Of a stretch of 64,000 bases of DNA, positions 51,201 to 61,261 are shown in pieces. How positions within the stretch are numbered: position 1 is the first letter of the stretch; each line of letters starts with the position of its first letter. The DNA is from Rostratula benghalensis (Eukaryota; Chordata; Aves; Charadriiformes; Rostratulidae), in contig VXAI01000068.1 of NCBI GenBank assembly GCA_013399305.1, forward strand, positions 3,708,500 to 3,772,499. The letters are read 5' to 3'. Position numbers and translations under genes: made by a program. A model generated the notes under the pieces. It worked only from the letters and a program-made list of their open reading frames with translations, was not told the origin of the DNA and did not search any database.

Positions 51201-54200
51201 GTTATTTTTCTCGAAAATCAGAATGAGACACCTGCTATTTTAGAAAAAGCAGGTTAAATAATTGTGAACAGAAAATTGCTTACCTTTGTTTATTTTTATA
51301 ACAACTTAAAATAATCACTTAGAATGTTACATTTATCCTTTGGTAGTATAAAATAAAAAAAAAGCGCCAAGTCCTGTCAATTGTGTAGTTCTGTGATGTT
51401 TAGCTGCACCTGCTAAAATGTGGGTCCACTTCTCTGTGAAGCAAAACTCTCATTAACTGCAGTACAGTCAGGATTTAACAAATATGTCTAAATTCTAGCA
51501 AAGCTGTTGAATTCAGTGCAATGAAAATGAAGCACATGGTAACTATCTCACTGAAAAGTGCTGAGAGTAAATGCATTAGTGTCTTACTGAATTTTTTGTA
51601 TCTTTTCCTGTAACAATGAATATTTATTAAAATAAGAGGTATTTCTGTTGCACACAGAGACTAAGTTACTATGCAGTGTCGTATTTTTAAATTTAATTTT
51701 CAGTGGCAGAAAATTGATAGCCCTGAAACATGTCTTATTGTTATCTAGAAGTCAGAATTTCAGAGTAGATCTAAGATCACAGACTTTTACCTTTTCCTAC
51801 TCAATAGTTAGCAAACATTCTCACAGAGAAAGTAAAAATAGAAGAAGTTGATTTTCACGGATAATTAGCAATCCCTTCCTCTGCATGTTCCCCATCTCAA
51901 ATGGTGTACATTATCAACATCCAGCTGATGACAATACAAGTATTTCTGGAGGTAGAGGCTCAGACTTTGAGCTGTGGAGGTGTCCACACTTAGCCAAAAT
52001 AGGAGCCGTGGTGACACATAGTTACACCAAATGGCAGTGTGTTTGCAGCACTAGAGAGGGCTTGCATCCACATCTGCAGAGCCTCAAGAAAGAGACTGTG
52101 TGTACATAAAGGAACCATCTCTATTTCTGTTATTAATATTTTTTCATTTTAGTAAATAAATCCAAAGCACTTTTGTCTGTTGAATATTTTCCTTGTTTTG
52201 ATGAGGACTGAAGATTTCGTACCATCTATGACGTGGGGATGCTCTCTGTGGTGTACCAGTCATGGGGAAGGCAGTAGAGAGTCATTCAAATTAGGCTGGA
52301 TAGAATTAAATATTCTCCTGGTCATTGAATATTATGAGACACTCCAATAGATAATCAGCATCATTTTCAGCCTTATTCTCTCTCCATATTGACTATGGGC
52401 CAAGGTTCAAGACAGTCAGCCCGTTCATTACAGAGGAGAGTTTGCTTGTGTAATGGCTAATGAGGTAATTTGTGAGTGTGTGATGTGCAGCCTTACAATA
52501 GTGATGCCAGGTGTGGTAAATTTTAGTGGTTGTTGTTTTCATTGCAGTAGCATTCTTATTCTGAAGAAGAGAATCCTCATTAAAAATTAAGGAAAATGGA
52601 GCACCGAATGGGAATGTTATTTGCCACCATCATACTTGGCAAACTGGTATTTAATGAGATTAATAGGCATTTTTTCTCTTGGGACATATTATATTGCCTT
52701 CTGATTTCCTTGACTGAAGTTGGAGAGTTAAGATACATTGGTAGAAGTTCATTCCATCTTGAATGGAACATAGATCTGAGTAAAGCTAATTTGATAGATA
52801 TATTTGTTTCACCTTTCCAGTGCCTGTGAATAATTTTTCCAAAGAACATCTGAGAGTTTCTTCTGGAGCAAATAACCTGACTGTAGGACACCCTTGCTCT
52901 CTTAGGCTTTAGCTATTACACTGCATGATCGCATGCTCTGTATCCTCTATTTTGGTTATAATTTCTTTAAGATGAATTTTACTACAGCCTGTAGCATACT
53001 TAGCACAATTTCCATGTTCTACAGAAATTAGCTGGAGAGTTGTAGATAATAAACACCATCATTGTCACTGTAACCCTGGAAATCCTACATTATGACCGCA
53101 TTTGCCTTCGACATCCTCTGCTGGGGGTGCCCAATTCTCAAGGACTACATTCCACGGCTTGTGAAGGGCAACCCTGAGGCCATTCCAATATTATTTTTGA
53201 AATCTTTACACTGCAAGCCTGCAGCCTGAGTGTGATGGAAGCATTGAGACATCAGCTCTGGCTGGATCAGCTCACTGAGACACCTTGATGTGGATAAAAG
53301 GGGGTGAGCAAACTGCAGCCCTAAGGCTGCTCCGGAGACTGGTCTTTTACTGTGATACGAACATAGCCACGGAGTTTTATTTTTTTCACTTGTTGGGCTT
53401 GTTTGCGAAATGCCAGTCGCTTCTCGAGCATCATAGAAGTAAGAACAATTGTAACCTCTCAGGAGAGTTTGAGAGGCAAAGGGAGTTCACGTTTCTCTTG
53501 TAGGTTGAAATTCCCAGTTTTATTTGAGAATTATAATTACATAGGAGTAAAGAAGTGTCTAAGTCTTTCTTCCTTGAACGCACTGTAACTTATGTGAAGT
53601 GCAGCCTTGCCAGTTCAGTAATCTGTGTGAAATCCGGCCTGGGCCACGCTGCCCACTCCAAAGCAGATCTGTGTGTGTCCCATCTGGCTTGTCTTCTTGA
53701 CAGTCTCAGCAGAAAGGTCAACTCCCAAGGCTGTCAGAGAGGTGCTGCTGTATTGAGATACTTTATTATCTCTCTGGGGAAGAGGCTGGGATAGGATGTG
53801 TGACTGAGACTGACAATTTGTTCCCTAATTGTCTCGATAGTCCAGGGACATGTACATTAATTGGGGAACAGCTGGGTGAGTCCATTGCCAAGCTGGCTTA
53901 GAAATGGTTCTCAGTGCAATACAAGAGTGCAACAAAAGATTATTTCATTATTGCTGACCAAAAATTAAAATTACATCTACACCAATGTCTGATATTTCAC
54001 CATCATTGCGCAATGTGGAGTGAGGAAACAAAAGGGCTGGTATAACTTTCCCTAGTCTTACTCTTTACATTTTTTAGCCCCTTAAATGCAGTAATTTTTT
54101 TTCTGATTTGAAGTCCCTATGGTTTGGTGGGGTTTTTTGTTGTTGGGTTTTTTTGTTTTTTTTTTTTTCTTTTTTCAGAGAGAACTATTAAATAAAAGTG

Positions 54201-57200
54201 TAGGTGCCAGAAGGTGTCTGGGAGCAATAACCCAGTGGACCTCACTGGATCTGCAGGCACACAAGCAATGATGTAGTCTATTAGGAAAGCACTTTGTGTG
54301 CTGTGAATACTGCCCCTTCCCCTTCTCTTGGTGCTGATTTACTGTTAATTGCATTTCAAACAAATTGGAATGGACTAATAGACTCAAGTCTATTATCCTA
54401 GCTTTTAACACCATGAAATCATGTTTAGTGCTTTGCTCTAGGGGGGGAAATGAATATCCCTAACATTCTCCTCCCAGTAATGCCTAAAATGCAGATGGAT
54501 GTTTCTGCATTAAAAAAAGTGGAATGGGAAAAGTATTGAGAAGGAATGGAAAAATAGTCAAGTCTTGTGTTTTAGTCCATCAACTGATTGCTCTTTGGGT
54601 TAGATAACTGCTTCCCATTTATGCAAGTACACATTTAGATCTTTGCATTTTCATTTATTTTTATTCATGTGCTTTCTTGTGCTTTGTCCAGTTGTGTTCT
54701 AATGTGAAGGAGACTTTTATTACTGCTGATAGTAGATTAATTATGGCACAACTGGTCTTTTCTTGCAACTTTTTGTAATTGCTAGACAGCTCCTCAAATG
54801 ATGCCAGTTAACATCTTGCTGTCACGGGGTGTACGGACCATTTCAGAACGCTGGAGCTCAGTGATAGCTGTGGTACTGGGAGTGTGCTCTTGAAGTGGAG
54901 AAAATGAGACAGACCCTGCTGGAGCAGCCTGGATTTGAGAAATCTGAGTGAACAGGTCTGTGCAGAGGTGCTGTGCTCACTCCCAAGCAGAGTGCCAGGG
55001 GAATAGAAGAGAAGTGCAGAAAAAAATTCTCCATCCAGGAAGATTGGAAAAGATACAGCTTTTACTCCATCCAAGACTAGAGAAGAGCTAGCTTCAGTGA
55101 GCTCTTTCTGGTCTCTGCCATGGCTGGCAGGAGCAAAGCCCTCATGGGGTTACAATTTAAGTTACCAGTTAATGAATTAGTAAACTTGTAGGAAAAACTT
55201 GGAAATTTCTAAATTAGAACAGCTATTTGTAATCATGGCATTACATAGAAGAGGAATGTATCTATCAAAAAAAATCCTGGGTGTGATGGATTGGTTTTGC
55301 TGTGAAGAGTAAACTGACAGTGCACATGGATTCCACAGTGTGTCTGGGTAGAGCCCCAGTACAGTCACTGGGACTCTACTCAGATACATTCTCTGTGATT
55401 ACTTGTGTTCAATCCATCTAGCTGTATCTTGGTATCTTTTTGAAGTAATTCAGCTCCTTTCCTTATTGTTTACATCTTTCCAACATGTACAGAAGTGACT
55501 TGATGAGGCAGCAGACAGTCATGTTCTTCCAGCTGAGGTGGTCACAGCCATTACTACCAGTGGCTGATGGTCGCTGTTAGACCTTACTGCCTCCCACAGA
55601 TCTGCAGTCAATATTTCCTCACCTGCTTCAGTTCAAACTCAAGAATGCAACTTTAACTGCACTGTGTATTTCACTATTGTATTTTGTTCTTTATTAACCA
55701 ACCAGCCAGTGAACTGGTTAATATTCAAGAGCCCTCTACTGCCTCTGCCCAGTCTGAAGTGCTGGAGGCAGGATCCTGGGCAATTGCATGATAGGGAGGA
55801 AATTGATAAAAAATGCAGGTTTGAATCATCTGGGCCAGTCCAGAGTCACTTTTCTTTTGGAGTTGAAGAAAGTAGGAGTATAGGTTTTGTGCAAACTCCT
55901 GTTCTCCCAGTTTGAGCAGAAACAGACAACATCCATAAAGCACAAAAAGCTAATTTGCTGGTTTCTGGTAGGGTGCTACGCTGCTTCCAATTCTGCAGCT
56001 ACTGTGCCATAAGATCTCCACATGTTTTTTGTTAGTTTGTGTTGGGCATTAGAGGGGAAGTAGAAGACCTGTAGAAGTCAAAAAGTATAGGAATGACCCA
56101 TGCCTACAACATTGCAAACTATTTTGAATAGGGCATCTTCTATATAATGAAATATTGTCTAAAAGTGCCACAGTTTACATTATAAAACTAGTGTAGAATA
56201 AATGTTTTCCTGAAAGGACTAATAACAAGAGCCTAAACTTTTACAAAAGCAGTGAAAATCTTGCTCAGCTGGTGCATGACTTATATGGAATATTGAAATT
56301 TGGTCTGTATCTGTAATGTCTTTGTAAATGACTATCTTATTTAATTAGAAAACACTTAATTAGACAAAGATTTGTCTAGCACCTCCTGTTCATTAAATCA
56401 GAAAGCATTCTCTATTTTAATTAGCATGACATTTTCTATAATCAATTTAATGAAATGCCATCTGCAGTTCTAATAATACCATGTACTGGAAAAACTGATT
56501 GACATATGTGTTGACAGCAAGATATCAACCTTCTCTTATGTTTGTATTTAAAATAATGCAAAATATAAAGAAAAGGGTGACTCTGATTTGCTTCTGTTTG
56601 TGCTGCAAAGCAGAATTTTATTTAAACAAACCAAAACCTAGTGATTATTTTCAATGGGAAAACAAGCATTTATGTTCTTCACATTACCATGATCAGTAAT
56701 TTCTGAAGACTGTTCTGACGCCTCCTTATTCCAGATATCGAGGAGCAGATTTTCAGCATTGCTTGGATGTCTGTCCTTCTCTTTCCTTCACTTTTTTGGA
56801 TGCTATTTATGGTCTGGAGGGTATTTGATTGATTGCCTTAATATCCAATGGTTTCTATGCACAAAGCTGCTTCAGTACTGATGCTGCTCTATCCCCAGCA
56901 AACTCCATGGGCCCTGCCCTCAAACAGGAGCCCTGGGGCTCATCAGGTGCCCTACTTGATTAATGTTAATTGTATCCTTGTGCAGCATGGCATAATGGCT
57001 CTCTTTAAGTAAGTCTTGCTTTTCAAGTTGGTGAAAAAACAGTTGATGTTCCTTTGGGGAATACTAGGGAAACAGAATAAAGAAACAGCTCAGTGGACTA
57101 ATGTTGCTCAACTGTTGTTTGAAATACTTAGATGATTTATTTGACAAAGCAAATGCAGCCTAGATACCACTCCTCATAGCATTGCTTACAAATACAGGAA

Positions 57201-59208
57201 TGTTGAGTAAAGATAATAGAGGCTGGCTAAACAATAGTAAGTGTCTGGAATATGAAGGTTTAGTCACAGCTCAGGTTTGCTTTAAAGTGTGTGGTAACTT
57301 GCCCTATCAACCCAGTCTGTGTAATTTAAATTACAGGATGAGTTGCTGAAGTTCAGTGACGTGTGAAATGGGAGTTTATACTCATCAAATAAACCATCAC
57401 GATCCAGTGTCCTACTTTCAGAAAGCAAGTCATTAAAAGCCTTATAGACCCTGGGCCAAATTCTTACACTAACACAGTTCAAGGCTTGATTTTCAGTGAT
57501 GGTGATGTTAGGAGGGCTGAAAGTTAGTCCATTTGTTCCCCCAAATAATACATAATTTTTCATCAGAATTTAAAAGGGCCTGACTTTTTTTTAGATAATG
57601 TGAATGTATACGGTGCTGTGTGAAGCCAACTGGAACAGTGAGTGCTGCAAATAAATTCTGTAGCATTTTGGATGTAGCTGAGTGTTGTCAGTTCAATAAC
57701 TGAGGGTAAAGAAGTTATTGCAGAATTGATGAGGATCGAGCTGCTTGTCACACATAGAAGTTTTGCATTGATTTCTTTGCATTTTATGATATTTTGCCTG
57801 TACTTTGACATTCCCTGGAACAATATATTTTAGGCCAAGCACAGTATAGAGCTGGATCTCCTGCCAGCTATACATATTCTCATCCTGAGCAGAACCTTTA
57901 CCACTGTTGAACCTAAAACAGGAACAACCACCTTAGTAAAACTACATGAAGTGCTGCTTTCAATTAAAAAAAACTAAAACACTTGAAGTTATGATGATGT
58001 CATGTTTGCATAATACTTGTATCACTGAGGGCTATAATTATGATATTGAAATATGCATCTAAAATATAATTTAAATTGTATGAATTGATAATTTCAGTCG
58101 AACATGTGTTCCACATTCTTTGCCTAAAGAGCAACAGTGAAAAGATTTACTTTTAAAAACATACAGTAGCATAAGAATTGAGACATTTAGCCTCACGATG
58201 GTGAAAGCATTTATCTCCAGCTAATATCAATGTAATATTTATGTTACTGACTCAGATGAAATTATTATGCTACAGTAATCACAGAAGAATTTTGGTTTTA
58301 AAATTTGTTTTCATGTAGTATTTTATTTAATATTGTGTTCTTTGTGAAAGCCAAATAAGATGTAGAGTACCTGTTCAGCAGTTGCTTTGGTCTACAGAGC
58401 TGCATGTCTACTAAGCAGTTTCCCTCAGAGTCAGGCTTAGAATTAAGCTCAGTATCAAGATGGAATAAATTTTTCACAAATACGGTTATCTGTAATAATA
58501 GCTGAGCCTACTCTACCCTTTTCTGTCTGTCATCAGAGTGACTGCTGAATCATCAAGTTTGTGTCCTCATTCTGACAGCCATTAAGTTTGTCTCCTAGCA
58601 AACCCAATTTGTTTAATTAAACTAGACACTGCAGTTGTGGTGGAAAACCTTCAATATGTAACACAGAGAACAAGCAAGATATTTATGTCATTCTTGTTGA
58701 AATGCCTGCAGTCGAGTGAATCAATTTAGTAAGCTGTACCCAAACCATCTCAGCAGGTAAACTAAACCACCAGCTGTAGGGTGAGGAGGGGAGAAAAGAG
58801 GGGTGGTCTGCTTTGTCTGCCTGGGAAAAATGTCTGTTCTGAGATTTGTGGAACTTGCAAGCTGTGCTTTTGAGCGCCGTACCAGGCGTGCACCCACGTG
58901 GATTCTCTTGAATGAGGCTGCAGCACTAACCAACCCCAGTTATCCCATCTGCAGCTGAGATCAATATTTGACAGTTTGTAGGGAAGTGGAGTAGAAGGCA
59001 CAAGCAGGAGACAATTTATGCATCAGGAGGAAAAATAAATATCCCTTGATCCCACAGGCAGTCAACTAAAATACTCTAGGTTTGAGATTTTTTTATTAAA
59101 ATGGTCTGAGCACAGAGCTGCAAACACGAGTTCTATTGTGCAGACAAACCTGTATTCCCAAAGATTCATTGCAGAAGGGGATGAGAAAGTCAGTAGAGGG
59201 AGGTAAAT
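48221..59208. other. Presumed DPP10 intron
   Basis: About 11 kb without a supportable gene. It contains a short local duplication of CATGGTAGGTTCTG near 48733-48765, a G/T-rich tract at 54121-54176, a 12-bp inverted repeat at 53819-53870, and a minus-strand open stretch at 57694-57912 that is discussed as a finding. No recognisable transposon was seen here. Confidence 0.5.
54121..54176. repeat. G/T-rich low-complexity tract
   Basis: The tract is runs of T interrupted by G or GGG (GGTTTGGTGGGG, then TTTTTTGTTGTTGGG), ending in a long T run. Confidence 0.8.
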
Positions 59209-59325
59209 CCACAGATTCCAGGCCAGAAGAGATCTCAACAGCTATCCAAACTCAACCTTCTGTATTTTTACCCACATTCAGACTAAGCTAATTCTTGAAA
59301 GAAAGATCTAAAGCATATCTTTAAG
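59209..59325 (-). mobile_element. Old CR1 LINE remnant, 3'-end part
   Basis: CCACAGATTCCAGGCCAGAA, GAGATCTCAACAG and a later CTAAAGCATATCTTTAAG resemble, in inverted orientation, the 3' end of an ancient amniote CR1 lineage (the type with AAGGCCAGAAGGGACC and AGAGCATATCTTTTAG). Divergence is high and the match is patchy. It is antisense to DPP10 and much older in appearance than the copies at 27.6 and 48.1 kb. Confidence 0.6.
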
Positions 59326-59364
59326 AAAAAAAAATCCCCCAGCTGCTGGTTCTGTCATCTCCTT

Positions 59365-59492
59365 TGCTGAGCTCTTCCACACATCCCAACATTCATACCT
59401 GTTGTCAGCTTTTCCCTAACTATATACATATGACCCAGAAGTCTTTGAACTTTCTTCTCAGGGCTGCTCTCAATCCGTTCTCTGCCCAGGCT
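59365..59492 (-). mobile_element. Old CR1 LINE remnant, reverse-transcriptase part
   Basis: On the minus strand the frame ending at 59355 contains GRERIESSPEKK, then a stretch ending REKLTTGMNVGM. This corresponds to the CR1 ORF2 block normally reading like WIESSPEEKDLGVLVDEKLN. The piece lies about 600 bp further upstream of the 3' end in an intact CR1. It is either the same old copy as 59209-59325 with an internal deletion, or a separate insertion. Confidence 0.6.
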
Positions 59493-61160
59493 GTATTTGA
59501 TGCTATAAATCCTGTTGGCCAAATGTACATGGCATATAGGACAGTAGATAACTGAGAAGCAGTTACATTCTGATTCTATTGACAACTTTATGCTTTCCAC
59601 AATATTGCTTAGCACCGTGGTACAACATCATTGGGGATTTTCAGTGCTAGAGTAACTAAAAGAACACATGCAAAAAACCCTAGAAGAAGTTGCAAAAACT
59701 TTAATGTTCTGTAATAGCCAACAACCTGAAGCCACAATAACATTCTACAATGCATTACCTCTTTTTATTCAAAGTGAGTATCTGAAATCCCTTTTTTTTT
59801 TTTTTATGAGAAGGTGGTATTAATTCTATACTTCACAATTTAATTTTTCTTCCTAAAACAACAGCTCTGGTAATCCTATTCTAAACTCCATCAATCCCAC
59901 CCCAGTTCTCAGCCACGATGGCAAAATAGTTTAACAAGCTCTTAAAATGAGACTTCATTAATTTTACAGAACTTACCAGAGGACATTATGTAGTGCTGTA
60001 TATCTAGAGTTTCTGTGGAGTCAATTAAAATACAGCTACATTTTTCTGAGTAAGTGAAGCATATTTTTTTATGATAGCAAAATCTTCTCCTCCAATTGTG
60101 TTTACTTCCCACTTCATAAAATTCAGGGATCTGTAATGAATGTCTCAGACATTACTGAGGTTTAGTAACGTTCTTTTGTGTGTCCTTGAGGTTTAATTTA
60201 GAAATTTGCTTATGCTTTCTACATTTTTATAACAAAATAGTTTTATTAGATTAAATATAAATTTCTTACAAGGTTTTTAAATAACATGAGAGAATCAATA
60301 GTCAATCTATTCAATCTCTTATTAGAAATAGTGGGAAATTTGGAGCCTTTTTTTTTTTAAATCAAGGCTTTTGTAGTTATTATGCATTTATTGGTAATTT
60401 TTCAGGTATTGGTACAAAGAGATACAAAACCTTTTTTGATAGGCACCACAATTAATTTTGTAACTTTTTTTTTCTTTAGTTCAGATGTATTTGATTTTTT
60501 TTTTTTCTTATAACTTATAAATCAAGATAGGGGTAGAAGGAGAAAAAGAAGACAGCTCATCCCAGTGTTCTAATGTTCTACAAATGGACCTCTTCAGCTT
60601 TCCTAACACTCTCGTATTCTGTGGTCCAGCAGTAGTCATATAATACCTGGGCTACTTTAAGATATTGTATATATCTTTGTCAATCCAGTTACCAGAGATA
60701 CAGAATGGTACAGAAATGGGTTTTTTAGAGTTTTTCTAAGGAGATATGTAAATATGGTGTCCAGCAAAACCTTTTTTCTTTGCAAAACTTTTCTTTGGTA
60801 TATGGCCTTTTTCATAGGGAATATGGTTCGACCTTAAGGCGTCAGAGTCACAGTGGTATCTATGTGTGAGCAGTTTTATGTTCAAGATGTCACTTCATTC
60901 ACAACAATCCCATTTCTTCCATAGAAAATGTTTCCATTTAAATGAAATTGTGTCTTTGAGGTGAATGTGCTATATGGCATAAACTGATATTTTTGAAACT
61001 GATGAGGCAAATCAGCAAACTAGATGAGTGCAATTCTTCTCTCAATCTTGTTTATGTATTGTAATGAAGATATTCTAATGACTGTAATGTGCTGGTTTTC
61101 TCTACAGATGTATAAAGTACTCAATGTGTTTGCTAACTCTTAATGCCTTTGTTGTTGCAG
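59493..61160. other. DPP10: Presumed DPP10 intron, immediately upstream of the exon
   Basis: AT-rich intron with T runs (T14 at 59792-59805) and no further coding sequence. A decoy splice acceptor with a good pyrimidine tract ends at 61107; see findings. The true acceptor is at 61160. Confidence 0.7.
61131..61160 (+). promoter_or_regulatory. DPP10: Splice acceptor of the DPP10 exon: branch point, pyrimidine tract and AG
   Basis: TGCTAAC at 61131-61137 is a consensus branch-point sequence, with the likely branch adenosine at 61136. It lies 24 nt before the last base of the intron. A T-rich tract follows and ends in GTTGTTGCAG at 61151-61160. The spacing and composition are those of an efficient vertebrate 3' splice site and fix the start of the exon at 61161. 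Confidence 0.88.
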
Positions 61161-61255
61161 ATACAGCAGTGGTGTATAAAAATAGGAACGGACATGTTGT
61201 TCAACTGAATGTAGAAACGAATACAACTACATTATTATTGGAAAATACAACTTTT
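61161..61255 (+). CDS. DPP10: DPP10 internal coding exon (95 nt), start of the extracellular beta-propeller
   Basis: The exon starts with the last two bases of a split codon (phase 1 entry, G|AT giving Asp) and ends on a full Phe codon (phase 0 exit), so it gives 31 whole codons plus the split one. The translation includes VVYKNRNGHVVQLNVE and, further on, LLLENTTF. This matches the DPP10 segment that follows the transmembrane stalk, about human residues 91-122 as I remember them; DPP6, DPP4 and FAP differ clearly here. DPP10 is a type II membrane protein of the DPP4 family with no active protease serine. It binds Kv4 (KCND) channels and changes their trafficking and gating. Two N-glycosylation sequons (Asn-Thr-Thr) are visible, 8 residues apart, at positions corresponding to human Asn111 and Asn119. 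Flanking splice sites are strong. Only this exon of the gene is in the window, so the gene is partial. DPP6 is the only serious alternative, and the residues favour DPP10. Confidence 0.93.
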
Positions 61256-61261
61256 GTAAGT
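61256..61261 (+). promoter_or_regulatory. DPP10: Splice donor GTAAGT after the DPP10 exon
   Basis: The Phe codon TTT is followed directly by GTAAGT, a perfect match to the intron side of the vertebrate 5' splice-site consensus. The exon's last base is T rather than the preferred G, so the intron side carries most of the signal. It sets the exon end at 61255 and leaves the next intron in phase 0. Confidence 0.9.

Noticed and set aside
59425..59460. CATATGACCCAGAAG considered as the HDPE motif of the preceding DPP10 exon
   Set aside because: The reading frame does not give the motif, and the region is better explained as an inverted CR1 reverse-transcriptase remnant.
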